Positions 26,577-34,486 of a DNA stretch of 64,000 nt are shown in pieces. The position numbers and the translations under genes are program-made. Source of the stretch: Roseateles sp. (GTDB lineage: Bacteria; Pseudomonadota; Gammaproteobacteria; Burkholderiales; Burkholderiaceae_C); the NCBI RefSeq assembly GCF_019237615.1, contig NZ_JAFAGT010000013.1:1-64000 (forward strand). Direction: 5' to 3'. How positions within the stretch are numbered: position 1 is the stretch's first letter; each line of letters opens with the position of its first letter. The notes beneath the pieces are model-generated. The model was not told where the DNA came from, did no database searches, and worked only from the letters and a program-made list of their open reading frames with translations.

Positions 26577-27743
26577 TTAGAGCCAACCCTTGGTGGCCAG
26601 GGACTTTGCGATCAGCTGCTGGGTCAGCTGGTGGCCGTAGGGCGTGGGGTGGAAGCTGTCGGAGAAGGCATAGCTCTTCCACCAATTGGCGCCGCCGCTG
26701 ACGCCGGCGGGCGGCGCGGCGGACAGGGCGGCGGCCGTGCACGAGGGGAAGTCGTAGACGGGCAGGCCGTCGCTGCCCAGGCCCGTGATCGGGCAGGCGG
26801 GCGTCTTCACGTTGCTGAGGCCGAACTGGGCCGGCGAGGCCACCTCGTCCTGGATGCCCTTGTAGAAGTCGACGACGATGACGCTGTCGTTGCCGGCGAA
26901 CTTGGCGGCCAGCTCGGTATTGAAGGCCGTCATCCAGCCCTGGAACAAGGCCTGTGACTGCGCGCGGGCCGTCGCGCCGGCGCTGCCACCGCCGCTGGCC
27001 TGGGCAATGGAGTCCAGCACCATCTGGAAGCGCGGCGTGATGGTCACGTCGGGCACGTTCATGACGATGACGTGGGTGGCGCCCTTGTCGAGCACGCTGG
27101 CCTTGATCTGGGCGGCGAACTTGTCGGCCAGGGCCGTCATGTAGGTGCCGCCGATCTGGGCCACCGTCGCCGCGCCGCCCTGCAGCGCAGCGCCGATCTG
27201 CGCGGGCGTCAGCAGCGTGCCGAGCAGGGCCGAATAGGACTGGGCGCCGTCCTTGGGAATGGCCAGGTAGGCGCCGACGAGGTCGGCCGCGTCATTGCCG
27301 CCGCCGTCGATGATGACCAGGTCGCTGGCCGTGTAGCCGGCGGCCGACGCATAGGTGGCCATCTGGGTGCCGACGTTCAGCGGGTTGGCCGCGCCGCCGG
27401 CACCGGTGTAGGTGATGCGGCCACCGCCGATGGCGAAGTTGGTGCAGCCCGTCTTGGCCGTGTTGGCCGCGAAGGTCGTGCCGGTGAAGACGAAGAAGTT
27501 GCACAGCGTCTGGCCGTAGTTGGCCGCGATGCGCTCCGCGTAGATCAGGTTGTCGGGGCTTTGGACGGTGAACTTGTAGCCGAAGGTGCCGCTGTCCTGC
27601 AGCGAGTCACCGAACACCTTGACGGACGAGATCTTGATCGCCGGCGTCGTGTCGGCTGAGGCACCACCGCCGCAACCCGCCACGAGCAGGCTGCCCAACA
27701 GCGCCGCCGATGCGACGGCAATCCGGGTGAGGAAGGGTTTCAT
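26577..27743 (-). CDS. SGNH/GDSL family lipoprotein hydrolase
   Basis: A 388-residue exported enzyme. The N-terminus MKPFLTRIAVASAALLGSLL ends in the lipobox LVAGC, so it should be a lipoprotein. SGNH blocks are present: VFGDSLQDSGTF (nucleophile Ser), a glycine-rich NFAIGGGR block, IIDGGGNDAADL (Asn), and DSFHPTPYGHQL (Asp/His). Such proteins are esterases or acylhydrolases acting on lipids or acylated glycans. ATG 27743 is preceded by GGAGACAAC. It lies upstream of ompW on the same strand with a 30-base gap and may be co-transcribed. Confidence 0.85.
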   Translation of the reverse strand: MKPFLTRIAVASAALLGSLLVAGCGGGASADTTPAIKISSVKVFGDSLQDSGTFGYKFTVQSPDNLIYAERIAANYGQTLCNFFVFTGTTFAANTAKTGCTNFAIGGGRITYTGAGGAANPLNVGTQMATYASAAGYTASDLVIIDGGGNDAADLVGAYLAIPKDGAQSYSALLGTLLTPAQIGAALQGGAATVAQIGGTYMTALADKFAAQIKASVLDKGATHVIVMNVPDVTITPRFQMVLDSIAQASGGGSAGATARAQSQALFQGWMTAFNTELAAKFAGNDSVIVVDFYKGIQDEVASPAQFGLSNVKTPACPITGLGSDGLPVYDFPSCTAAALSAAPPAGVSGGANWWKSYAFSDSFHPTPYGHQLTQQLIAKSLATKGWL

Positions 27744-28157
27744 CGTTGTCTCCTGGGCGACAGCGCGACACGGCCGCATGAAATTCCGGGAGGGCAACTC
27801 TAGCTGTGGCTTCTCCCGGCGCTCGTTTGTTTATCCCATCGATTCACGTAAAGAAACAAGACTGAAGGCTTGGGGAAGGTCTGTGCTGACCCCCGGTTGA
27901 GGCGGAGTCCGGGGCCTTGGCAAGTCTGTGGATGGCGCTGGGACAACTTCATAGATATCCACAGGCCCCAGGCCTTGCGCAAAGTTGTTCCCAATTGCGC
28001 ACCGCGTCGTCCCGGTTGCGGCGCACAGCCTTGTGCCGCAGCCAAATGCTTGCCACGCAAGGACTTTCCTAGCTTGTCCACAGCGCGGAGCGACCTCTAC
28101 TACGACCACCACTTTGAAATCTTGAATACCGTTTGGAATACGTTGGACACTTCCAAC
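27744..28157. other. 414-bp AT-richer divergent intergenic region with inverted repeats
   Basis: No convincing gene. It holds the promoters for the GDSL lipoprotein (minus) and the MazG-like gene (plus). Inverted arms CTGTGGAT (27926-27933) and ATCCACAG (27957-27964) are 23 bases apart. TTGCGCAA at 27975-27982 pairs with TTGCGCA at 27995-28001. Three DnaA-box-like 9-mers occur: one within 27926-27935, ATATCCACA ending at 27963, and TTGTCCACA around 28074-28082. This is too few and too imperfect to call an origin. Confidence 0.4.
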
Positions 28158-28469
28158 ATGGATATTTCCGCGCTGCAGCATCGCCTGCGCCAGTTCGCCA
28201 CCGACCGCGACTGGCAGCCCTACCAGACCCCCAAGAACCTCGCGATGGCCATGACGGTGGAAGCCGCCGAGCTGCTGGAGATCTTTCAGTGGCTGACGCC
28301 CGAGCAGTCGCGGGCCCTCGACGACGAACAGCGTCGCCACCTCGGCGAGGAGCTGTCCGACGTGCTGCTCTACCTGGTGCAGATCGCCGACCATGCCGGC
28401 GTGGACCTGGAAGCCGCCGTCGAGCGCAAGCTGGCGATGAACGCCATCAAGCACCCGCCCAGGTCTTGA
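28158..28469 (+). CDS. MazG-like nucleotide pyrophosphohydrolase
   Basis: A 103-residue all-alpha pyrophosphohydrolase of the MazG/RS21-C6 type. The metal-binding helices are visible as VEAAELLEIFQW (ExxE) and EELSDVLLYLVQ (ExxD). It should hydrolyse non-canonical or excess nucleoside triphosphates to monophosphates, sanitising the pool. The frame is open upstream to 27870, but homology begins at ATG 28158. A DnaQ-like exonuclease gene follows five bases later. Confidence 0.85.
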   Translation: MDISALQHRLRQFATDRDWQPYQTPKNLAMAMTVEAAELLEIFQWLTPEQSRALDDEQRRHLGEELSDVLLYLVQIADHAGVDLEAAVERKLAMNAIKHPPRS

Positions 28470-28474
28470 AGACG

Positions 28475-29167
28475 ATGGAAACCATCGCTGTTGTCGACTT
28501 CGAGACCACCGGCCTGGGACCCACCAGCGGCGGGCGTGCAACCGAGATCGCGGCCGTGCTGGTGCGCGACGGCGTCGTCATCGATTCCTGGGCCAGCCTG
28601 ATGAACAGCGGCAGCTGGGTGCCGCCCTACATCCAGGCCTTGACTGGCATCACGAACGAGATGCTGGCGGACGCGCCGGAGTCGACCAGCGTCATGCGCG
28701 AGCTGGCCCGCTTCACACAGGGCTGCCCGCTCGTCGCGCACAACGCGTCTTTCGACCGGGGCTTCTGGCAGGCCGAGATGGCGCGCGCCGGCATCGCGCC
28801 GGACCCCGCGCATGAGTTCGCCTGCACGGTGCTGCTGTCGCGCCGCCTCTGGCCCGAGGCCAAGAGTCATGGGCTGGGCGCGATGACGCAGTTCCACGAC
28901 CTGCGCTTCACGGGCCGCGCCCACCGCGCGCTGGCCGATGCCCGCGTGACGGCGGAGTTGTTACTGAAAGTTCAGGCGGAGGTGGGTCGGCGCTTCGCGC
29001 TCGACCTGGGCGACGCGCCCGTGGACCATGCCCTGCTGGCACAGCTGCAGCGCATGCCCTTGCGCGGGCTGCGGCGTGGCTTGGTCGACCATCTGAAGGC
29101 ACAGGGCCGCGTCACTGGGGTGCAGGAAAAATTTCTGTCAAGGGCCTCGTCGGAGGCGATGGGCTAG
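28475..29167 (+). CDS. DnaQ-like 3'-5' exonuclease
   Basis: A 230-residue DEDDh exonuclease. Exo I is VVDFETTGLGP (Asp-x-Glu), Exo II is VAHNASFDRGF (Asp), and Exo III is HRALADARVT (His...Asp), so the catalytic set is complete. It resembles the proofreading epsilon subunit or a stand-alone DnaQ-like nuclease, without a GIY-YIG or polymerase-binding tail that I can name. Its placement five bases after a nucleotide-pool sanitising enzyme suggests a shared role in DNA quality. Confidence 0.86.
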   Translation: METIAVVDFETTGLGPTSGGRATEIAAVLVRDGVVIDSWASLMNSGSWVPPYIQALTGITNEMLADAPESTSVMRELARFTQGCPLVAHNASFDRGFWQAEMARAGIAPDPAHEFACTVLLSRRLWPEAKSHGLGAMTQFHDLRFTGRAHRALADARVTAELLLKVQAEVGRRFALDLGDAPVDHALLAQLQRMPLRGLRRGLVDHLKAQGRVTGVQEKFLSRASSEAMG

Positions 29168-29211
29168 GACAATCTCGCCCTTTCGTCCCCGTGCCATTGC
29201 TCAAGAGTTCC

Positions 29212-29730
29212 ATGTCCGTGATCCAGGTTCGCCCCGCCACCCTGCGCGATGCCAAGGCCATCGCCGAGATCCATGTCGCCGCCAGCCAGGATGCCTACAA
29301 GGCCCTGCTGCCCGCGGCCGCGCTGGATGCGATGTCGGTGCAGAAGCGCCAGGCCTTCTGGCGCGAGGCCATCGACCTGTGCGAGCCGCAGGTCATCGTC
29401 GCCCACCTGGACAACAAGATCATGGGCTTCGCCGGCTTCGACCGTTCCCGCGACAAGGGCACGCCGGCCACCACCGGCGAGGTCTGGGCGCTGTTCGCCA
29501 GCCCCGAACATTGGGACAAGGGCGTGGGCCTGGCGCTGTGGGATGCCACGCGTGACGGCCTGCAGGAAGAGGGTTGCACCAAGGCCACGCTGTGGTGCTA
29601 TCTGCGCAACGAGCGCGCGCTGCGCTTCTTCGAGCTGGCCGGCTTCAAGCGCGAGCTGGGCAGCGCCCGCACGACGGAAGTGGGAGGCGCCCGCGTCGAG
29701 GAGATCCGCCTGCATCGCTCGCTGGTCTGA
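29212..29730 (+). CDS. GNAT family N-acetyltransferase
   Basis: A 172-residue acetyltransferase from ATG 29212; a GTG at 29191 would add seven residues. The GNAT fold begins IQVRPATLRDAKAIAEIHVA, the acetyl-CoA region is VWALFASPEHWDKGVGLALW, and the C-terminal strand has LWCYLRNERALRFFELAGF. The substrate cannot be told. It is followed by a strong terminator and is the last plus-strand gene of this small group. Confidence 0.82.
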   Translation: MSVIQVRPATLRDAKAIAEIHVAASQDAYKALLPAAALDAMSVQKRQAFWREAIDLCEPQVIVAHLDNKIMGFAGFDRSRDKGTPATTGEVWALFASPEHWDKGVGLALWDATRDGLQEEGCTKATLWCYLRNERALRFFELAGFKRELGSARTTEVGGARVEEIRLHRSLV

Positions 29731-29744
29731 AGGCCGCGCACAAG

Positions 29745-29774
29745 GGCAAAAGCGCCCCATGGGGCGCTTTTGCC
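29745..29774. terminator. bidirectional rho-independent terminator
   Basis: A perfect inverted repeat with 14-base arms, GGCAAAAGCGCCCC and its complement, around a two-base AT centre. The A-run on one arm and T-run on the other suit termination from both the acetyltransferase and the convergent minus-strand gene. Confidence 0.88.
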
Positions 29775-29792
29775 ATTTCTGAGGGATCGCCC

Positions 29793-30845
29793 TCAGGTCG
29801 CGTAGCCGCCGGTGGCCAGCGCCCAGCCATCGGTGGCATCGTCATGGCGCTGCACATGCACCGGACTGAGCCTCTTGGCCGCTGCACGTTCGACCAGTGC
29901 CTCGGCCTGCTCGGGCGTCAGCTGCAGCGCGAAACGCGTCCAGCGCTTGTTCACCAGCAACTGGGCCCAGGCGTCCTCCAGCGCCCAACGGATCTGGTGC
30001 GGCTCCCGCAGCTCCGCCGCGGCCAGCACGCGCGGGGCGAGGGCGAGCAGGAAGCGGTTGAAGTCGGTGCGGAGCTGATCTGTCGGCAGCAGCGCTTCCA
30101 GTCGGCTCAGGCGGGCGCTCCAGCCCGGCGTGGCGAGCTGGCGGGTCACGAAGGCCTGCAGGGCCTGGATGGGGTTGAACAGGCGCAGCCGGTTGGGCGG
30201 TAGCACGCGCAGCGGGATACGCGCGGCGTCGGCATGGTTCAGCGGCGTGACGAAGCTGCTCAGCACCGACAGGCGTTCCCAGTCGGCCTCGGTCAGGCCC
30301 GCGATGCGCGTGACGGTGCCGGCCGCGCAACAGGCGGCCATGTCGGCCAGGGCCTGGTGGCCGTGGCTGCCCTTGGCCCGGTTGGCGCGGCGGCTCATGA
30401 CGGCCAGGTTGCCGGCCGCATAGCCGGCGTCGTCGCGGACGCGGTCGATGCTGCGGTTATCCTCGGCCAGCGGCTCGCGGGTGATGGGGCAATGCGGGGT
30501 GTCGAGCTGGGCCAGGTGGTGGGGCGTGAGCTGGATGTCCTCGAAGCTGCGGCCGCGCGTCCAGGCATGGGTGCGCAGGGCCAGCCACAACTCGACCTGC
30601 GGGCTGACCGGCGTGCGCACCGGGCGGCCGCGGGCGGCCAGCCAGCCGCGCTGCAGCGGCGATTGCGGGTAGAGGTGCGCGATGGGCGGTGTGAGGCCGT
30701 GCAGCGCATAGTCACGGCCCAGGGCCAGGCCGATGCGCTCGTGGGCGCTGGCCTCACGCGAGGCGGCAGGGGTGTCGTTCAGTCCCAGGTCGAACTGGAC
30801 CAGGGCGGGGCGGGCGACTTGGGTGGTGTTGAGGGCGGCTTGCAT
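29793..30845 (-). CDS. hypothetical protein with HNH-nuclease-like motif, divergent from a WYL regulator
   Basis: A 350-residue soluble protein. The middle (about 117-160) reads CPITREPL (Cys119) ... SIDRVRDDAGY (Asp134, Arg135, Tyr142) ... GNLAVMSRRANRAKG (Asn146), which resembles HNH endonucleases of the C..TG.x-SIDRI-GY-x-N-xx type. Only one clear Cys is left and the catalytic His is not obvious, so it may be inactive or non-canonical. The flanking parts are all-alpha, Leu/Arg-rich and unknown to me. It is transcribed away from the WYL regulator with a palindromic operator between them, which suggests control by that regulator. Confidence 0.7.
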   Translation of the reverse strand: MQAALNTTQVARPALVQFDLGLNDTPAASREASAHERIGLALGRDYALHGLTPPIAHLYPQSPLQRGWLAARGRPVRTPVSPQVELWLALRTHAWTRGRSFEDIQLTPHHLAQLDTPHCPITREPLAEDNRSIDRVRDDAGYAAGNLAVMSRRANRAKGSHGHQALADMAACCAAGTVTRIAGLTEADWERLSVLSSFVTPLNHADAARIPLRVLPPNRLRLFNPIQALQAFVTRQLATPGWSARLSRLEALLPTDQLRTDFNRFLLALAPRVLAAAELREPHQIRWALEDAWAQLLVNKRWTRFALQLTPEQAEALVERAAAKRLSPVHVQRHDDATDGWALATGGYAT

Positions 30846-30901
30846 GAGGGCTCCTTGGACTGAGGCTCGCCGACAGGTCGCGGGCCTTGGAAAGCAGTCT
30901 G

Positions 30902-30917
30902 TGAGCCAGCTGGCTCA
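30902..30917. promoter_or_regulatory. perfect 16-bp palindrome in the HNH-like/WYL divergent promoter region
   Basis: TGAGCCAGCTGGCTCA is an uninterrupted palindrome in the 123-bp gap between the two divergent starts, 52 bp before the WYL start and 57 bp before the HNH-like start. It has the form of a dimer-binding operator, most simply for the WYL protein. Confidence 0.6.
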
Positions 30918-30968
30918 TGAGATGATCCACCGGGAAACCACTGTGAATATTTTCAGGAGCCGGACCTC

Positions 30969-31937
30969 ATGGACCGTACCGAGCGCTTCTACAAGATCGA
31001 GCACCTGATCCGCTCGCGCGGCTGCGTGTCCTTCGCCGATCTGATGGCGGCGCTGGAGGTGTCGCCCGCGACGCTCAAGCGCGACCTGGCCTATCTGCGC
31101 GAGCGGCTGGACGCGCCCATCGAGTACGACGCTGCCGACAACGGCTACCGCTTCGGCCAGCAGTGGCGCGGCGGCAAGCATGAGTTGCCGGGCGTCTGGT
31201 TCAACGAGGCTGAGCTGCATGCGCTGCTGACCATGCAGCAGATGCTGGCCGGGCTGGACGAGCAGGGCGTCGTGGGCCGCCATCTGCAGCCCATGTTCGA
31301 CAAGATCACCGGCATGCTGGGTGTGGACGCGGCCGAGGCCGACGAGTTGCGGCGCCGCGTGAAGCTCATCGGCACGGCGCGGCGGCGCATGGCCAGCGAC
31401 AGCTTCGAGACCGTGGGCAGCGCCGTCGTCAAACGCCGCCGGCTCGCCATCCGCTACCGCAAGAAGCGCGACGGCGCGTGCAGCGAGCGGGAGGTATCGC
31501 CGCAGCGCCTGGTGCATCACCGCCATGCCTGGTACCTTGACGCCTGGTGTCATGCCAGCGACGCCTACCGCCGTTTCGCGCTGGACGGCATCGAGGGCGC
31601 GACGTTGCTGGACACCGAGGCCAGGGCCGTGCCGCTGGCTGAACTGGAGGCCGAGCTGGATCAGGGCTACGGCATCTTCGCCGGCGGCACGCCGCGCGAG
31701 GCCGAGCTGCTGTTCAGCGCCGCGGCGGCGGCCTGGGTGTCGCGCGAGGAATGGCATCCGGCCCAGCAGAGCGAGTTCCTGCCGGACGGCCGCTGGCGGC
31801 TGCGCCTGCCCTATGTGGACGATACGGAGCTGCTGATGGACCTGCTGCGCCACGCCGGCCAGGTGGAGGTGGTGGCGCCAGAGGCCTTGCGCGAGGCTCA
31901 TGCGCAGCGGTTGCGGCAAGCCGTTGCAGCCTTGTAG
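30969..31937 (+). CDS. WYL domain transcriptional regulator
   Basis: A 322-residue regulator. The N-terminal winged helix-turn-helix is in residues 1-60 (recognition region SFADLMAALEVSPATLKRDL). The WYL domain at about 150-225 contains the literal Trp188-Tyr189-Leu190 in RHAWYLDAWC, plus RYRKKRDG and EVSPQRLVHH, and the C-terminal WCX-like part follows. WYL domains bind nucleotides or nucleic-acid ligands, and several regulators of this type control defence or DNA-damage genes. It faces the HNH-like gene across a palindromic operator. Stand-alone metabolic regulation is the alternative. Confidence 0.88.
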   Translation: MDRTERFYKIEHLIRSRGCVSFADLMAALEVSPATLKRDLAYLRERLDAPIEYDAADNGYRFGQQWRGGKHELPGVWFNEAELHALLTMQQMLAGLDEQGVVGRHLQPMFDKITGMLGVDAAEADELRRRVKLIGTARRRMASDSFETVGSAVVKRRRLAIRYRKKRDGACSEREVSPQRLVHHRHAWYLDAWCHASDAYRRFALDGIEGATLLDTEARAVPLAELEAELDQGYGIFAGGTPREAELLFSAAAAAWVSREEWHPAQQSEFLPDGRWRLRLPYVDDTELLMDLLRHAGQVEVVAPEALREAHAQRLRQAVAAL

Positions 31938-32031
31938 GAAAAACGGCCTTCGTTTGCGAAGCGTCATGCCGGTGGCGTTCAATCGCGCTAGGCTTGGCCC
32001 CTGTTTGATCCCCCCGACCGAGGAGCCCGCG

Positions 32032-32340
32032 ATGAGTGACGCAACCCAGGCGAAGGAAAAATTGGCCGCCGATTTCCGTGCCGTGATGGAAGACATCGAT
32101 GCGCTGATGACGGCCACCACGAACAAGGCGGACGGCGAGGTCAAGGCCTTGCGCGCCCGCATCCAGGACCGGCTCTCCGGTGCCAAGGAGAAGTTGCTGG
32201 ATGCACAGCACGAAGCCGTCCAGCGCGCCAAGGATGCCGCCACCGCTACCGACGACTATGTGCATGCCAAGCCCTGGCAGGCCATCGGTGTCGCGGCAGC
32301 GGTGGGTCTGGCGCTGGGCGTGCTGATTGGCCGCCGTTGA
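32032..32340 (+). CDS. yqjD: DUF883 family membrane protein (YqjD/ElaB-like)
   Basis: A 102-residue protein: an amphipathic helical body (LAADFRAVMEDIDALMTATTN onward) with high coiled-coil potential, and a C-terminal glycine-rich membrane helix ending GVLIGRR. E. coli YqjD and ElaB bind ribosomes at the membrane in stationary phase. ATG 32032 has GAGGAG upstream. It starts a cluster with YqjE- and YqjK-like genes, the same order as in E. coli. Confidence 0.85.
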   Translation: MSDATQAKEKLAADFRAVMEDIDALMTATTNKADGEVKALRARIQDRLSGAKEKLLDAQHEAVQRAKDAATATDDYVHAKPWQAIGVAAAVGLALGVLIGRR

Positions 32341-32347
32341 GCCTCGC

Positions 32348-32734
32348 TTGAGCGACGACAAGGAACCCGTCTCCGAGCCGCTGCGGCGGCTCGGGGCCTC
32401 GCTGCTGACGCTGGGCCGCATCCGGCTCGAGCTGTTCGCTATCGAGGCCCAGGAGGAAAAGGAGCGCATCGCCGCCCTGCTGCTGTGGGCCGTGCTGGCC
32501 GCGCTGCTGGCGGGTTTCGGCCTGCTGCTGCTGCTGCTGCTCGTCATCGTGGCCCTGTGGGACAGCCATCGCATGCTGGCTCTGGGCGGTGGCACCCTCG
32601 TGCTGATCGCCGCGGCCATCTTCGCGGTGCTCAAGGTCAAGGCCTTGATCGCCCAGCCGGCCAGCCTGTTCCAGTCCAGCATCGGCGAACTGCGAGCGGA
32701 CGCCGACGCGTTGCGGCGCCGGCCGGGGCCATGA
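32348..32734 (+). CDS. yqjE: phage holin-superfamily/YqjE-like membrane protein
   Basis: About 128 residues from the TTG at 32348 (MSDDKEPV...); a TTG at 32327 in the same frame is the alternative. Two long hydrophobic helices (ALLLWAVLAALLAGFGLLLLLLLVIVAL, here split by position, and LALGGGTLVLIAAAIFAVLK) form a hairpin, as in DUF1469/YqjE. The amphipathic N-terminus reads LTLGRIRLELFAIEAQEEKE. It follows yqjD by seven bases. The lack of an ATG leaves the exact start open. Confidence 0.78.
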   Translation: MSDDKEPVSEPLRRLGASLLTLGRIRLELFAIEAQEEKERIAALLLWAVLAALLAGFGLLLLLLLVIVALWDSHRMLALGGGTLVLIAAAIFAVLKVKALIAQPASLFQSSIGELRADADALRRRPGP

Positions 32735-32811
32735 GCGCCACATCGGGCCGCCTCGGGCCGGTGCATCCCCGCCGGGCGGGACAGCACGTCATGCGAAGGG
32801 TGAGGCGGTGA
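32731..32811 (+). CDS. 26-residue micro-ORF bridging yqjE and the YqjK-like gene
   Basis: ATG 32731 overlaps the yqjE stop (ATGA), and its TGA overlaps the GTG start of the next gene (GTGA). The peptide is basic (ends MRRVRR) and unlike any family I know. Double overlap suggests it may serve to carry ribosomes from yqjE to the next gene, or it may be chance in high-GC sequence. Confidence 0.3.
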   Translation: MSATSGRLGPVHPRRAGQHVMRRVRR

Positions 32812-33107
32812 TTCCCCGCATTCCTGCCGACCCGGCCCGGCGGGCCGAACGCAAGGCTGACCTGCTGCTCGCGTCCGAAGTGCTGCGTGGCCAGGCCGCG
32901 CTGGCGGTGGACGATCTCGGCGGTCGCGCCGACGGCTGGGCGCTGCGGCTGCTGGCCTGGCGCAATCTGCTGTCCAACCCCCTCTTGCTCGCCGTGGCCG
33001 GCGGCGCGGCGACCCTGTTTGCCGGCGCCGGAAAAAGATACCGGGGGCGCCTCTGGCGCGGCCTGCGCTGGGCCTGGCTGGCGTGGCGCGTCTGGCGCAA
33101 GGGCTAG
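32808..33107 (+). CDS. YqjK-like hypothetical protein
   Basis: A 99-residue protein starting at GTG 32808. The N-terminal half is charged and helical (RRAERKADLLLASEVLRGQ), followed by a hydrophobic segment (NPLLLAVAGGAATLFAGAG) and a Trp/Arg-rich tail. This layout and its position after yqjD and yqjE fit the YqjK family of small membrane-associated proteins. It ends four bases into the convergent GFA-family gene. Confidence 0.6.
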   Translation: MIPRIPADPARRAERKADLLLASEVLRGQAALAVDDLGGRADGWALRLLAWRNLLSNPLLLAVAGGAATLFAGAGKRYRGRLWRGLRWAWLAWRVWRKG

Positions 33108-33520
33108 ACCCGGGGGCTGTCCCGGCCCCGCGTATGGGCCGGCGTGCCGTCCAGCTCGTGCAGCCAGGGCATGGCGGAGTCGCGCCAGACCTGGACCCCG
33201 GGCTTGAGCTGGGCGCGCTCGTTCACGCAGCCCAGGCGGATGTTCAGCGTCCTGGGCATGTCGGCCTCCGAAGCGAACAGCTGCGTTCCGCAGTCGCCGC
33301 AGAAGGCCTGGGCTCGGCGGTTGCCGCTGGCTGCCACCTTCACGTACTGCTTGGGCGTTCCCTGCATCTCGACCTGCTCGACCGGAACGGGCAGCACGGC
33401 CCGGAAGGGGGCGCCGGAGAGGACCTGGCAGTCGCTGCAATGGCAGACCATGACCTTGGTCGGGTCCGCCGTTGCCGTGAAACGGATGTTGCCGCAATGG
33501 CATTGGCCGGTGATTTTCAA
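33104..33520 (-). CDS. GFA family (CENP-V/Gfa-like) zinc protein
   Basis: A 138-residue protein with the three-part zinc pattern of glutathione-dependent formaldehyde-activating enzyme relatives: CHCGNIRF near residue 7, MVCHCSDCQVLSGAPF near residue 24, and FCGDCGTQLF near residue 73. These bind one structural and one labile zinc. The family name comes from one enzyme that adds glutathione to formaldehyde, and most members have unknown substrates. ATG 33520 opens directly on the domain. It shares a strand with the adenosyltransferase gene 15 bases upstream. Confidence 0.85.
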   Translation of the reverse strand: MKITGQCHCGNIRFTATADPTKVMVCHCSDCQVLSGAPFRAVLPVPVEQVEMQGTPKQYVKVAASGNRRAQAFCGDCGTQLFASEADMPRTLNIRLGCVNERAQLKPGVQVWRDSAMPWLHELDGTPAHTRGRDSPRV

Positions 33521-33534
33521 GAGGGCTCCTCGGT

Positions 33535-34119
33535 TCAGTTCTCGGCCGCGTCCAGCCGCTTCATGCGCTCGCTCTGCCAGTAGACATCGTCACCGCCCAG
33601 GCCGTCGAGATTGGCGCGGTTGAGCACGCGGGCCAGCACGAAGAGCAGGTCGGACAGGCGGTTCAGGTACTGGCGCGGCGCGGCGTTGATCGCTTCGCTT
33701 GCGGCCAGCGTGATGACGGCGCGTTCGGCGCGGCGGGCGATGGTGCGGCAGACATGGGCGATGGCCGCGCTGCGCGTGCCGGCCGGCAGGATGAATTCCT
33801 TGAGCCGCGGCAGGTGTTCGTTGTAATGCGCCAGTGCCTCGTCCAGGCGCAGGACGGCGGCGGCCTTCAGCAGCGCACCGCCGGGCCAGGAGAGCTCGCC
33901 GCCGAGGTTGAAGAGCTCGTGCTGGATGGTGACGAGCAGTTCGCGCACGTCGTCGGGCAGCGGCTCGGCCAGCAGCAGGCCGAGGTTGGAGTTCAGTTCG
34001 TCGACATCGCCCATGGCCTGTACGCGCAGGTGGTCCTTGGGGACACGGCTGCCGTCGCTGAGGCCGGTGGTGCCGTCGTCGCCGGTGCGGGTGGCGATCT
34101 GGGAGAGTCGGTTGCCCAT
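33535..34119 (-). CDS. cob(I)alamin adenosyltransferase, PduO type
   Basis: A 194-residue enzyme that moves the adenosyl group from ATP to cob(I)alamin to form coenzyme B12. The ATP-binding loop TRTGDDGTTGLSDGSRVPKD is near residue 10, MGDVDELNSNLGL follows, and the C-terminal RAERAV and YLNRLSDLLFVLAR helices match the PduO-type trimer. No cobalamin riboswitch is visible in the short gap upstream. It may be co-transcribed with the GFA gene downstream. Confidence 0.92.
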   Translation of the reverse strand: MGNRLSQIATRTGDDGTTGLSDGSRVPKDHLRVQAMGDVDELNSNLGLLLAEPLPDDVRELLVTIQHELFNLGGELSWPGGALLKAAAVLRLDEALAHYNEHLPRLKEFILPAGTRSAAIAHVCRTIARRAERAVITLAASEAINAAPRQYLNRLSDLLFVLARVLNRANLDGLGGDDVYWQSERMKRLDAAEN

Positions 34120-34161
34120 GGTGGTCCTGGCGGATGCAAAACCGCCATTCTCGTCACGCCG

Positions 34162-34395
34162 TCAATGCCGGCGGCCGCTGCGGTGGAAGTCGGGCTTTTG
34201 CGGCGGCGCGGCATGTGGGTGCAGGCCGGGGTTGCCGGGCGGGCGCTCGGCGGTGGGGCCGGGCGGCGGCGCCTCGCCCATGCCAGGCGGACGGTCCGTC
34301 AGCTCTCGCCAGCGCGCCACCAGCACGTCGAAGCGCAGGGCCCCGAGCACGATCAGCGCGATGGCCAGGATCAGCAGCAGCCAGGTCAGGTTCAT
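34162..34395 (-). CDS. small single-span membrane protein
   Basis: A 77-residue protein. One transmembrane helix at residues 3-20 (LTWLLLILAIALIVLGAL) is followed by a short charged stretch and a long proline-, glycine- and histidine-rich cytoplasmic or periplasmic tail (GEAPPPGPTAERPPG). I do not recognise a family. It lies 42 bases upstream of the adenosyltransferase on the same strand and is divergent from the flavoenzyme gene. Confidence 0.55.
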   Translation of the reverse strand: MNLTWLLLILAIALIVLGALRFDVLVARWRELTDRPPGMGEAPPPGPTAERPPGNPGLHPHAAPPQKPDFHRSGRRH

Positions 34396-34486
34396 GGTGG
34401 TCGCCCCCGGTGTGGACCTGCCCATGCTGGCACTGTCGGCGACGCGCTGCAACACAATTGGCTGATGTGGATCAGGAGAGTCGCCG

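Noticed and set aside
27924-28085. Replication origin or DnaA-binding cluster
   Set aside because: The boxes are imperfect and only three; a divergent promoter region explains the AT-rich sequence. Kept as a low-interest observation only.
34120-34161. Cobalamin riboswitch in front of the adenosyltransferase
   Set aside because: The gap is 42 bases, far too short, and no B12-box was found near it.
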